DNA of 64,000 nucleotides from DASTPP01 sp035762175 (GTDB lineage Bacteria; Myxococcota_A; Polyangia; Polyangiales; Polyangiaceae): NCBI GenBank assembly GCA_035762175.1, contig DASTPP010000171.1:1-64000 (forward strand). Reading direction: 5' to 3'. The notes under the pieces were generated by a model. The model was not told where the DNA came from. It did not search any database and was given only the letters and a program-made list of their open reading frames with translations. Each line of letters starts with the position of its first letter. Position 1 is the first letter of the stretch. This document shows positions 38,259-48,500 of the stretch, piece after piece. The translations under genes were made by a program, and so were the position numbers.

Positions 38259-41200
38259 CTACGCGCCCGCCGCCGCCAGGGCCCGGCGCACGGTCTCGGC
38301 GAGCCGCGCGACGTGCGGCGGACGAAGCATGCTGAAGTGGTCGCCCTCGCTGCGGTGCACCTCGACCGGCGCCGACGTGAGCGCCCCCCAGCCGCCGGTC
38401 GGGTCGGCCTCGCAGAGCGCCGCGGCGTCCGGGGCGTGCAAGACGGCGGGCCGCACGAGCACCACCCGCAGGTCGGCGGGGCCCGGGCGGTAGCGCGCGA
38501 GCGCGCGGAGGTGGGCCTCGTAGACGCGCAGGGTGCGGCGCACGTACGCCTCGGCGGACCCGGGCGGCAGCAGGCCCTGGGCCTCGGCGCGCTCGCTCAA
38601 GAAGGCGACCCGAGCGCTCGGGGGGCGGCCGCGCAGCGCGTCGATCGCTTCGGGGGGCAGCGAGAGGCCGAATTCGCGGGCGAAGAGCGCCAAGAGGTCG
38701 GCCTCGCCTTCGGGCGCGGGGGCGTCGAGGGCGGGCAGCCAGCTGTCGAGCAGCAGCAGGCCGGCGGCCGGCCGGCCGGCCGCCCGGAGCCGCCGCGCCA
38801 TTTCGTACGCGACGAGGCCCCCGAAGGACCAGCCGGCGAGCCAGTAGTCGCCGGTCGGGGCGGCTTCGAGGAGCGCCGGCAGGTAGTGGTCGGCGAGGGC
38901 TTCGACGGTGTCGAACGGCGGCTCGTCGTCGTCCAGGCCCCGGGCCTGAAAGGCGTAGAAGGGCTGGTCGTCGCCGAGCGCGCGCGACAGCTCGAGCAGC
39001 GAGAGCGCCGAGCCCCCGACGGCGTGCACGCCGAAGAGAGGCGGCCTCGACCCCCCGGCCCGCAGCGTCAGACGCGGCGACGGCAAGGGGCCGGGCGGGC
39101 CCTCGCGGAGCGCGGCCGAGAGGGCCTCGATCGTGGCGTCGGCGAAGAACCGGTCGAGACGCGGCCGGCGGCCGAAGCGGCGCTCGACGCGGGCGAGGAG
39201 CTGGACGGCGAGCAACGAGTGTCCGCCGAGGCCGAAGAAGTCGTCGCGCACGCCGACGGGGCGCACGCCGAGCAGCCCTTCACAGATCGCGGCGAGCTCG
39301 AGCTCGAGGCGGTCGCGGGGGGGCAAGCGCTCGGTGCGGCCGTCGAGCGCCGGCGCGGGCAGGGCGCGCCGGTCGAGCTTGCCCCCGGGCGTGAGGGGGA
39401 GCGCGTCGAGGGCCACCACGGCCGAGGGCACCAGGTAGGCCGGCAGCGAGCGCTCGAGCGCCGAGCGCAGGGCGGCCGGGTCGACGTCGCTCCCGGGGCG
39501 CGGGACGACGTAGGCGACCAGCCGCTTGTCGCCCGGCCGGTCTTCTCTCACCACGGCCGCGGCGTGCAGCACCGCGGGGTGGCGCAGCAGCGCGGCCTCG
39601 ACCTCGCCCGGCTCGACGCGGAAACCGCGCACCTTGACCTGGGCGTCGATACGACCGAGGAACTCGAGCCGCCCGTCGGGCAGCCAGCGCGCGAGGTCGC
39701 CGGTCTTGTAGAGGCGCCCCCCCGGCTCGGCGCCGAAGGGGTCGGGCACGAAGCGCTCGGCCGTCAAGGCGGCGCGGCGCCAATAGCCCTGGGCGAGTGC
39801 GTCGCCGCCGCAATAGAGCTCGCCCGGCACGCCGGGCGGCGCGGGCCGCATCGCCCCGTCGAGCACGTACGCCCGCGTGTTGGCGACGGGGCGGCCGATG
39901 GGCACCCGGGCGCCGAGCGCGACGCCCGCGGTCACCGGGTGCGCGCACGCGATGACCGCGCACTCGGTCGGCCCGTAGCAATTGACGACCGTGAGCGAAG
40001 GCTGCGCGGCCAGCGCGCGCCCGACGTGCGCGGGCGGGACCACGTCACCGCCGGTCGCGAGCCAGCGCAGCGGGGCGAGCGCGTCGGGCGCGTGGTCGAC
40101 CATGCCCTGAAACAGGCTCGCCGTGAGGAACGCCAGCGTGACCCGCTCGCGGCGGAGGAAGCGGCCGAGCTCGGCGTAGTCGATGGGCCCGGCCGGGTAG
40201 ACGCAAAGGCGCGCGCCGTTGAGCAGCGCCCCCCAGATCTCGAGCGTCGAGGCGTCGAACGAGAGCGACGCGGCGTGCAGCACCGAAGCGCCCCGCCACT
40301 CGAGGAAGGGGTTGTTTCGCAGCAGCCGCACGACCCCGCGATGGGTCACCGGCACGCCCTTGGGCCGACCGGTCGAGCCCGAGGTGTACATGAGGTGTGC
40401 CGGCCGCTCGGGCGCTCTGCGGGCCGAGGGGGGCGGCGCCTCGGGGCCCGGGCCGGCGCCGAAGGGGTCGCCTTCGTCGAGGTAGAGGCAGGCCGGGGGC
40501 CGGGCGCCGAGGGCGGGGGCGAGCGCTCGGGTGGTAATCACCAGCTCGGCGCCGGCGTCTTCGAGCATCCAGCCTAGGCGCTGCTCGGGGTACGCGGGGT
40601 CGAGCGGCACATAGATGCCGTCGGCCTTGAGCACGGCCAGCGCCGCGAGCACGAACTCGGCCGAGCGCTCGAGCAGGAGCGCGGCGCGGCCGCCGGGGCG
40701 CAGGCCGAGCGCGCGCAAGCGTCGCGCGAGGGCGCCGGCGCTCGCGTCGAGTTGCCCGTACGTCCGGACCACGCCGCCGGCGTCGAGCGCGGGCGCGCCG
40801 GGGTTCTCGCGCGCCTGCTCGGCCACCAGCTCGTCGAGGCATGCCTCGCGCGGGTACGCGGCGGCCGTGTCGTTCCATTCGAGTAGCACCTGGCGCCGCT
40901 CGGCTTCAGTCAGCCAGGCGAGCTCGCCGAGGGGCGCGTCGGGCCGCTCGAGCGCGCCCTCGAGCAGCAGGCGCCAGCGCTCGACCATGCCTCGCGCCGT
41001 GGCCTCGTCGAACAGGTCGGGGTTGTAGCCGAGCGCGCCGCGCAGCCCCTCGGCCGTCTCGGCCAGCGAAAGCGTCAGGTCGAACTTGGCCCCAGCGGGG
41101 GGCGGCTCGAGGGGCTCGACGCGCAGGCCGGGCAGCGAGAGGCCGGCGGAAGCGTTCTGGAGGGCGAAGAAGGCTTGCACGAGCGGCGGGCGGCTCGGAT

Positions 41201-44200
41201 CGCGCGCGGGGTCGAGCGCCTCGATCAGCCGCTCGAAGGGCAGGTCCTGGTGTTCGTAGGCCTCGAGCGTCGTCGCCCGCGCGCGGCGCAGGAGCTCGCG
41301 GAAGGCGAGGCCCGGCGAGGGGCGCAGGCGCAGCACCAGCGTGTTGACGAAGAGGCCGACGAGGCCCTCGAGCTCGGCGCGGGTGCGGCCGGCGACGGGC
41401 GAGCCCACCAGGACGTCGTCCCGGCCGCTGTAGCGCGCGAGCAGGGCGTGCCACGCGGCGAGCAGCAGCATGAAGAGCGTGACCCCTTCGCCGCGGGCGA
41501 AGGCGAGCAGGCGCTCGGACAGCGCTGCCGGCAGGCGGACCGAGATCTCGGCGCCCCGGCCCGAAGGCCGGGCGGGCCGGGGATGGTCCGAGGGTAGGTC
41601 GAGCGCCGGGGCGTCGGCGAGCTGGCGACGCCAGTACGCGAGTTGCGCCTCGAGCGGGCCGCTCGCGAGCCACGCGCGCTGCCAGACGGCGTAGTCGGCG
41701 TACTGCACCGGCAGCGGCGGCAGCGCGAGCCCCGCCCCGTCGCGCGCGGCCGCGTACAGGCGACCTAGATCGCGCATGAGTACGCCCTGCGACCAGCCGT
41801 CGGCGACGATGTGGTGCAGGTTGACGATCAACGTGTGCTCGCCCTCGCCGCGGCGCACCAGGGTGGTGCGCAGCAAGGGCCCGAGGGCGAGATCGAAGGG
41901 GCGGAGGGCCTCGTCCCGCAGGAGGCGTTGCTCTTCGTCCCGCGCCCGCTCGGGGTCGAGGGCCGACAGGTCGACGGTCGGCAGCGGCCGTGGGCCCGGC
42001 GGGTGGACGCGCTGCAGGGGGGTGCCGTCCTGCTCTTCGAACGTCGTGCGCAGCGCCTCGTGCCGCTCGACCAACGCCTCGAGCGCGCGCCGCAGCGCCT
42101 CGGCGTCGAGCGGGCCGCTCAGGCGCAGCGCCGAAGGCATCGAGTAGACGACGCTGCCCGGGTGCAGGCGGTCGAGGAACCACATTCTCCGCTGCGCGAA
42201 CGACAGCGGGAGCGGGCCCTCGCGCGGCGCAGGCTCGATCGGCGGGGGCAGTGCCCGCCCCTCGCCGCGCGCGGCGAGTGCTCGGGCCGCCAGGGCCGCC
42301 ACGGTCGGGGCCTCGAAGATCGCGCGAACCGGCAGCTCGACGCCGAAGGCCGAGCGCACGCGCGAGACGAGCCGCGTGGCCAACAGCGAGTGCCCTCCGA
42401 GCGCGAAGAAGTCGTCGTTCGCCCCCACCCGCGGCACACCGAGGACTTCGACGAACGCGTCGGCCAGGAGCTGCTCGGCGGCGGTCTCGGGCGGGCCGCC
42501 CCCACCGCCCGCGGCCTCGATCGCCCCCGCCGGCGCGGGCAGGGCGCGGCGGTCGAGCTTGCCGTTCGGCGTCAGGGGCAAGGCGGCGAGCGCGACGAAG
42601 GCCCCGGGCACCATGTGGTCGGGCAGCGTCCGGGCGAGGTGCTGGCGTAGCGCGAGAGCCGGCGGCGCGTCGCCGCGCGGCACGACGTAGGCCACGAGGC
42701 GCCGATCGCCCGGGCGATCTTCGCGCACGAGCACGGCCGCCTGGCGCACGTCCGGGTGCGCCGCGAGCGCCGCCTCGACCTCGCCGAGCTCGATGCGGAA
42801 GCCGCGCAGCTTGACCTGGTGGTCGGCGCGGCCGAAGTACTCGAGCCGCCCGTCGGGCAACCAGCGCGTGAGGTCACCGGTGCGGTACATGCGCGCGCCC
42901 GGCTCGGGGGCGAAGGGGTCGGGCACGAAGCGCTCGGCCGTCAGCCCCGGCCGGCCGAGGTAGCCCCGCGCCAGGCCTGCGCCGCCCAGGTACAGCTCGC
43001 CGCGCACCCCCGGCGGGGCCGGCCGCAGGTGGCGGTCGAGGACGTAGGCGCGGGTGCCGGCGACCGGGCGGCCGATGGTCGGGGGCGAGGCCGCGTCGCG
43101 CTCGACGAGGTCGAACGTCGAGTAGGTGGTGTCTTCGGTGGGGCCGTAAAGGTTGTAGAGCCGCTCGACGTGCGGCGCTTCGTAGACGGCGCGCGCCAGC
43201 GGGAGGGGCAGCGGCTCGCCCGCCAGGTTGACCACGCGCACCGAGGCGGGCAGGCCGCCCGCGCGCACGAGCTCGGCGGCGGCGGACGGCACCGTGTTCA
43301 GCAGCGTCACCCGGTCGCGGTAGGAGAGCGAGGGCAGGTCGAGGGCGTTGCCGGCGAGCAAGACCGTGCCCCCCGCGCTCAGCGGCACGAAGATTTCGAA
43401 CACGGAGAGATCGAAGCAGACGGAGGTGGCGGCCAGCACCCCGCCGAGATCGCGCTCGGAGAAGACGAGTCGCGCCCAGCGTACGAACGCGGCGGCGCTG
43501 CGGTGCGTGATGGCCACGCCCTTGGGCCGCCCCGTCGAGCCGGACGTGTAGATCACGTAGGCGAGGTGCTCGGGCGAGGCGGCCGGGGGCGGGCGGCCGC
43601 GCGGGGCCGCGTCGTCGGCGTCGACGTCGTCGAGGTAGAGCGGGCGGGCGGGCGAGGCGGGCAGGCGCGCCCCGAGCGCGCGGCGAGTGACGAGCACCTC
43701 GGCGCCGCTGTCGGCCAGCATGAAGGCGAGCCGATCGGCGGGGTACGCGGGGTCGAGGGGCACGTAGGCGGCGCCGGCCTTGAGCACGCCGAGCAGCGCG
43801 ACGATCAGGGAGGGCGAACGCTCGAGGCAGACGCCGACGCGCGCCTCGGGCCCGGCCCCGAGGCCGCGCAGGCGCCAGGCGAGGGCGTCGGCGCGGCGGT
43901 CGAGCTCCCGGTACGAGAGCGCTTCGCCGCCGCCCTCGACCGCCGGGGCGTCGGGGCCGCGCGCCGCCTGCGCCTCGACGAGCGCGTGCAGGCATTCACC
44001 CGTGGGGCCGATCGGCCCGCCGTCGGACCAGCGCCGCAGCTCCGCGAGCTCGGCGTCGGTGGCGATGGGCAGCGCCCCCAGGCGCGCCGACGAGTCGCGC
44101 GCCACGCCTTCGAGCAGGGCGCGCAGCCGCCCCACGAGCCGCACCGCCGTCGCCTCGTCGAACAGGTCGGTCGCGTACTCGAGCACGCCGCGCAGCGCCC

Positions 44201-45578
44201 CGCCGTCTTCGTCGAGCGCGAGCGTGAGGTCGAACTTGGCCGCGCCGCTGGTCAGCGGGCGCGCAGTCATCGCCAGGCCCTCGACCCGCGCCTCGCCCGC
44301 CGGCACGTTTTGCAGCGCGAACATCGCCTGGAACAGCGGCTCGCGCGACCGATCGCGCGCCGGCGCGATCGACTCGACCAGCCTCTCGACCGGCAGCGTC
44401 TGGTGCTCGAACGCGTCGAGCGTCGTGCCCTTGACCTGCGCCAGCAGGTCTCGGAAGGTCGGATCGCCCGACAAATCGGCGCGCAGCACGAGCGTGTTGA
44501 CGAAGAAGCCGATGAGGCCCTCGAAGTCCGCGTACGTCCGGCCCGCGACGGGCGTGCCGACCGCGACGTCGTCTTGCCCCGCGAGGCGCCCCAGCAGCGC
44601 CTGGAAGGCGGCGAGCAGCACCATGAAGAGCGTCGCCCCCTCGCGCCGGGCGAGCGCGTGCAGGCGCTCGACGAGCGGGGCCGGCAGCTCGACCGGGGTC
44701 ACCGCGCCGCGGTGCGACGCGACCGGCGGCCGGGGCCGGTCGGTCGGCAGGTCGAGCGGCGTCAAGCCGGCCAGCCGCCGCTTCCAGTAGGCGAGCGCCC
44801 GCTCGAGCGCGTCGCCGGCCAGCGCGCGCCGCTGCCAGGCGGCGTAGTCGGCGTACTGCAGCGGCAGCTCGGGCAGCGGCGAGGGCAGGCCCCGCGCGAA
44901 GGCGGCGTAGAGCGCGGCGAGCTCGCCGACCAGGACCCGAAGCGACCAGCCGTCCGAGACAATGTGGTGGACGCACGCCACGAGCACGTGCTCGGCCTCC
45001 GCGATGCGGAGCAGGAGCAAGCGCAGCAGCGGCCCGGCGGCGAGGTCGAAGGGGCGCGCCGCCTCGAGCGCGGCGAGGCGCAGGGCCTCGCGCTCGCGGG
45101 CCCCGGCGTCCCCCGCGCCCGACAGATCGAGCAGCGGCAGCGGCCGGGGCGCGGGCTCGTGCACGCGCTGAAAGGGCTCGCCGCCCTCCTCGCCGAAGGT
45201 CGTGCGCAGCGCCTCGTGGCGGCGGATGATCTCGTCGACGGCGCGCCCGAGCGTCGCGACGTCGAGCGGCCCCTCGAACCGAAGTGCCGTGGCGATGTTG
45301 TACGTGGGGCGCCCCGGCTCGAGCTGCTCGATGAACCAGAGGCGCTGCTGGGCGAACGAGAGCGGCAGCGGCCCCCCCCGCGACGCCGCGGGCATCGGTC
45401 GGGGCCGGTCGGCCTGCCGCCGCAGCGCCTCGCGGATGGAGTCCTTGCGGCGGCGCAGCTCTTGAAGAAGCTCTTCGGTGAGCGCGCCGCGGGGCGCGCT
45501 GTAGCGCACCGCCTCGCCGTCGAGCCAGAGCCGGCCGCCGGCCTCGCGGACCCGCTCGATGAGGTCGAGGTCGGTCAA
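38259..45578 (-). CDS. NRPS: TubC docking-C-A-PCP-C-A-PCP-thioesterase
   Basis: 2439 residues, terminal enzyme of the cluster. Residues 3-52 are a TubC-type docking domain (GGRLWLDGEAVRYSAPRGAL). C1 about 68-500 with HHIVSDGWS at 204; A1 about 525-1040 (YTSGSTGRPKG at 677); PCP1 with LGGHSLLAT near 1085; C2 with HHIVADGWS; A2; PCP2; then a type I thioesterase with nucleophile in AGWSFGG, Asp in LLLDSWLP and His in GDHFSML. By eye the A1 code reads DLFNNALTYK, matching alanine codes; A2 reads DALFAGCVIK, which I cannot assign. Both condensation domains look like the L-donor type and no epimerase is present. The TE releases the product by cyclisation or hydrolysis. TTG start overlaps the upstream stop (TTGA). 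Nothing of the cluster follows downstream. Confidence 0.95.
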   Translation of the reverse strand: MTDLDLIERVREAGGRLWLDGEAVRYSAPRGALTEELLQELRRRKDSIREALRRQADRPRPMPAASRGGPLPLSFAQQRLWFIEQLEPGRPTYNIATALRFEGPLDVATLGRAVDEIIRRHEALRTTFGEEGGEPFQRVHEPAPRPLPLLDLSGAGDAGAREREALRLAALEAARPFDLAAGPLLRLLLLRIAEAEHVLVACVHHIVSDGWSLRVLVGELAALYAAFARGLPSPLPELPLQYADYAAWQRRALAGDALERALAYWKRRLAGLTPLDLPTDRPRPPVASHRGAVTPVELPAPLVERLHALARREGATLFMVLLAAFQALLGRLAGQDDVAVGTPVAGRTYADFEGLIGFFVNTLVLRADLSGDPTFRDLLAQVKGTTLDAFEHQTLPVERLVESIAPARDRSREPLFQAMFALQNVPAGEARVEGLAMTARPLTSGAAKFDLTLALDEDGGALRGVLEYATDLFDEATAVRLVGRLRALLEGVARDSSARLGALPIATDAELAELRRWSDGGPIGPTGECLHALVEAQAARGPDAPAVEGGGEALSYRELDRRADALAWRLRGLGAGPEARVGVCLERSPSLIVALLGVLKAGAAYVPLDPAYPADRLAFMLADSGAEVLVTRRALGARLPASPARPLYLDDVDADDAAPRGRPPPAASPEHLAYVIYTSGSTGRPKGVAITHRSAAAFVRWARLVFSERDLGGVLAATSVCFDLSVFEIFVPLSAGGTVLLAGNALDLPSLSYRDRVTLLNTVPSAAAELVRAGGLPASVRVVNLAGEPLPLPLARAVYEAPHVERLYNLYGPTEDTTYSTFDLVERDAASPPTIGRPVAGTRAYVLDRHLRPAPPGVRGELYLGGAGLARGYLGRPGLTAERFVPDPFAPEPGARMYRTGDLTRWLPDGRLEYFGRADHQVKLRGFRIELGEVEAALAAHPDVRQAAVLVREDRPGDRRLVAYVVPRGDAPPALALRQHLARTLPDHMVPGAFVALAALPLTPNGKLDRRALPAPAGAIEAAGGGGGPPETAAEQLLADAFVEVLGVPRVGANDDFFALGGHSLLATRLVSRVRSAFGVELPVRAIFEAPTVAALAARALAARGEGRALPPPIEPAPREGPLPLSFAQRRMWFLDRLHPGSVVYSMPSALRLSGPLDAEALRRALEALVERHEALRTTFEEQDGTPLQRVHPPGPRPLPTVDLSALDPERARDEEQRLLRDEALRPFDLALGPLLRTTLVRRGEGEHTLIVNLHHIVADGWSQGVLMRDLGRLYAAARDGAGLALPPLPVQYADYAVWQRAWLASGPLEAQLAYWRRQLADAPALDLPSDHPRPARPSGRGAEISVRLPAALSERLLAFARGEGVTLFMLLLAAWHALLARYSGRDDVLVGSPVAGRTRAELEGLVGLFVNTLVLRLRPSPGLAFRELLRRARATTLEAYEHQDLPFERLIEALDPARDPSRPPLVQAFFALQNASAGLSLPGLRVEPLEPPPAGAKFDLTLSLAETAEGLRGALGYNPDLFDEATARGMVERWRLLLEGALERPDAPLGELAWLTEAERRQVLLEWNDTAAAYPREACLDELVAEQARENPGAPALDAGGVVRTYGQLDASAGALARRLRALGLRPGGRAALLLERSAEFVLAALAVLKADGIYVPLDPAYPEQRLGWMLEDAGAELVITTRALAPALGARPPACLYLDEGDPFGAGPGPEAPPPSARRAPERPAHLMYTSGSTGRPKGVPVTHRGVVRLLRNNPFLEWRGASVLHAASLSFDASTLEIWGALLNGARLCVYPAGPIDYAELGRFLRRERVTLAFLTASLFQGMVDHAPDALAPLRWLATGGDVVPPAHVGRALAAQPSLTVVNCYGPTECAVIACAHPVTAGVALGARVPIGRPVANTRAYVLDGAMRPAPPGVPGELYCGGDALAQGYWRRAALTAERFVPDPFGAEPGGRLYKTGDLARWLPDGRLEFLGRIDAQVKVRGFRVEPGEVEAALLRHPAVLHAAAVVREDRPGDKRLVAYVVPRPGSDVDPAALRSALERSLPAYLVPSAVVALDALPLTPGGKLDRRALPAPALDGRTERLPPRDRLELELAAICEGLLGVRPVGVRDDFFGLGGHSLLAVQLLARVERRFGRRPRLDRFFADATIEALSAALREGPPGPLPSPRLTLRAGGSRPPLFGVHAVGGSALSLLELSRALGDDQPFYAFQARGLDDDEPPFDTVEALADHYLPALLEAAPTGDYWLAGWSFGGLVAYEMARRLRAAGRPAAGLLLLDSWLPALDAPAPEGEADLLALFAREFGLSLPPEAIDALRGRPPSARVAFLSERAEAQGLLPPGSAEAYVRRTLRVYEAHLRALARYRPGPADLRVVLVRPAVLHAPDAAALCEADPTGGWGALTSAPVEVHRSEGDHFSMLRPPHVARLAETVRRALAAAGA

Positions 45579-48500
45579 AGCTCGCCCTCGTCGCGCTCTT
45601 CGGCCCCGGCCTCCGCGAGCGCGACGACCCGCTGCGCCAGCCCGGCGAGCGTGGGCGCCTCGAAGAGGGCGCGCAGGGGCAGCTCGACGCCGAGGGCGTC
45701 GCGGACGTGGGCGATCACGCGCGCGGCGATGAGCGAGTGCCCCCCGAGGTCGAAGAAGTTATCGTGCCGGCCCACGCGCTCGACCTTCAAGACCGCCTGC
45801 AGCACGGCGGCGAGCTTGCGTTCGACGTCGGTCGCCGGCGCGACGTAGGCCGCCGCGGCCTCGCGCGACGCGGGCGGGGGGGGCAGCGCCCGCCGGTCGA
45901 CCTTGCCGCTGCTCGTCAGGGGCAGGCGGGGCAGCACCACGAACGCCGAGGGCACCATGTACCCGGGCAGCCGCGCCTCGAGACCGCGCCGCAGCCGGGG
46001 GACGATCTCGCGCGCGAGCCGCGCGCGACGCCGCTCGTTGCCGTACTCTTCCCAGGACGCGCGGGGCTCCGCGCCCGCCGCGGCCGCCGGCACGAATTCG
46101 AGCGGGCCCGGCGCGCCCGCGCGCAAGAAGAGCGCGTCGAGGCCGCCCGGCTCGTCGCCCCAGGTGAGGCGGGCCTCGTAGCCAAGCTCTCCGGCGAGCG
46201 CCCGCAGGGCGTGGGGGTCGACGCCGGGCTCGGCCCGGGCGGCGACCGCCTCGCGCCACTCGCGCACGGTCGCCGGGGGGGCGCCGCCGTCGAGCAACGC
46301 GAGGGCGCAGACGGCCTCGGACAGGCGCGCGTTGGGCGCCCCGCGCACGCCGAGGGCGTCGTCGCGGCCCGTCGAGAGGCGCGCGCGCAGCGCCCCGACG
46401 CTCAGGCCGTCGCGGCGCCAGTCGAGCCAGGCCGCCGGGGCGGGCGCCGGGGCCGCGCCGCCCGCCTCGACGCGGAGCACGACGTCGTAGCGGAACTGCG
46501 ACAGCTCGTTGTGGAGCCGGCCGCACTTGAGCTCAATCTCGACGTGGCTGACGCGCGGCAGGCGGGCCTTCAGCGCGACGAAGAAGGCCGGGTCGACGGC
46601 GAGCTCGTCCTCGAGCGACATGGCGCGCGCGACCTGCGCGCGCAGCTGGTCGCCGGGCGTCGCTTCGGCCGCGCGGCGCAGCTGCACGAGCGCGTGGAAG
46701 GCCTCGAAGAGGCCGCCGTGGCGCACGTCGCCGACGTAGACGAAGCCCCCGGGCGCGGCCGCGCCGACGGCGCGCTCGAGCACCCTCACGAGGTAGCCGA
46801 CGTCGGGGAAGTATTGGACGACCGAATTCAGCACGACCGCGTCGAAGGCCCCCGCCTCCACGCCGTCGAAGTCGTCGGCGGCGCGCTCGGCGAGCTCGAC
46901 GTGCGGCAACGAGACCCCCGGCCGCCGCAGCTGCCGCCGGACGTGCTCGAGGGCGACGGCCGAGAAGTCGGTCCCCAGGTAGCGCTCGACGTGCGGCGCG
47001 AGGCGGAACAAGATCATGCCGACGCCCGTGCCGACGTCGAGCACGCGGCGCGGCCTCAGGCGCCGGAGGCGGGCGACGGTGGCCTCAACTTGGTCGCGGA
47101 CGTGCTCTTCGGGCAGGCGGCCGCCCGTGTAGCTGTCGACCCACTCGATGAGGGTGTCGGCCGGGTCGCGCGGCGGGCCCGAGCCCCCCTCGAGGCCGGC
47201 CAGGGTGGTCGAGTAGGCTCGGTCGGTGAAGCGCCGCCACTCGGCCACGGGCTCGGCCCCCGGCGCGCCCGCGTCGGCCTCGACGGCGGTGACGTAGGCG
47301 ACCAGGCGCTTGTCGCCCGGCTCGTCTTCACGCACGAGCACCGCCGCCTGCGCCACCCCCGGCTGCGCCGCGAGCGCCGCCTCGACCTCGCCGGGCTCGA
47401 CGCGGAAGCCCCGCAGCTTGACCTGCCGGTCGCGACGGCCGAGGAACTCGAGCTCGCCGCTCGCGAGCCAGCGCACGAGGTCGCCGGTGCGGTACATGCG
47501 CGCGCCCGGCTCGGGGGCGAAGGGGTCGGGCACGAAGCGCTCGGCCGTCAGCCCCGGCCGGCCGAGGTAGCCCCGCGCCAGGCCGTCGCCCGCAGCGTAG
47601 AGCTCGCCCGGCACCCCGGGGGGCGAGGGCTGCAGCCTCGGGTCGAGCACGTAGACGCGCGTGCGATCGACCGGCGTCCCGAGCGGCACGCCGTCGCCCC
47701 GAGGGGGGCGGTCGACGGGGCCCAGCGTCGTGAAGGTCGTGTTCTCGGTCGGGCCGTAGCCGTTGATGATGCGGGTGCCGGGCAGGCGCTCGAGGGCGGC
47801 GCGGACGTGGGGCGCCGACAGGGCGTCGCCCCCGGCGAGCAGCGCGCGCACGCCCGCGAGCGCCTGCGGCGCGGCGTCGATGAACTGGTGGAAGAGCGGC
47901 GCCGTGAGCCAGAGCGTGGTGACGCCGTGGCGCGCGAGGGCGCCGCCGAGCTGCTCGAGCGAGAGCGGGCCCGGCGGCGCGACGGCGACGCGCGCGCCCG
48001 CGAGCAGGGCGCCCCAGATCTCGAAGGTCGAGGCGTCGAAGGCCAAGGGCGCGTAGTGACAGAACACGTCGTCGGGAGACGCCCGCAGGTGCCGCCGGGC
48101 CAGCGCGAGGCGCACGACGGCGCGGTGGGGCACGACCACCCCCTTCGGGGTGCCGGTCGAGCCCGAGGTGAAAAGCACGTACGCGGCGCCGTCGGCGCGG
48201 AGGTCGAGGCCGAGGTCGTGCTCGTCGCCGGGAGCCCCGGGAGCGTCGACGTCGAGATCGACGAGGGCCGTCTCGGACGCGGGCCACCGGTCGCGCAGGC
48301 CCGGGGCGACGAGGGCGGCGCGCAGCGCGGTCTCGCGCGCGAGCAGCGAGAGCCGCTCGGGCGGGTACGTCGGGTCGAGCGGCACGTAAGCGCCCCCCGC
48401 CTTGAGCACGGCGAGCAACCCCACGATGGCCGCCGGCGAACGTTCGGCGAAGACCCCCACCGCCCGCTCGGGGCCGACGCCGAGGGCGCGCAGACGGCGG

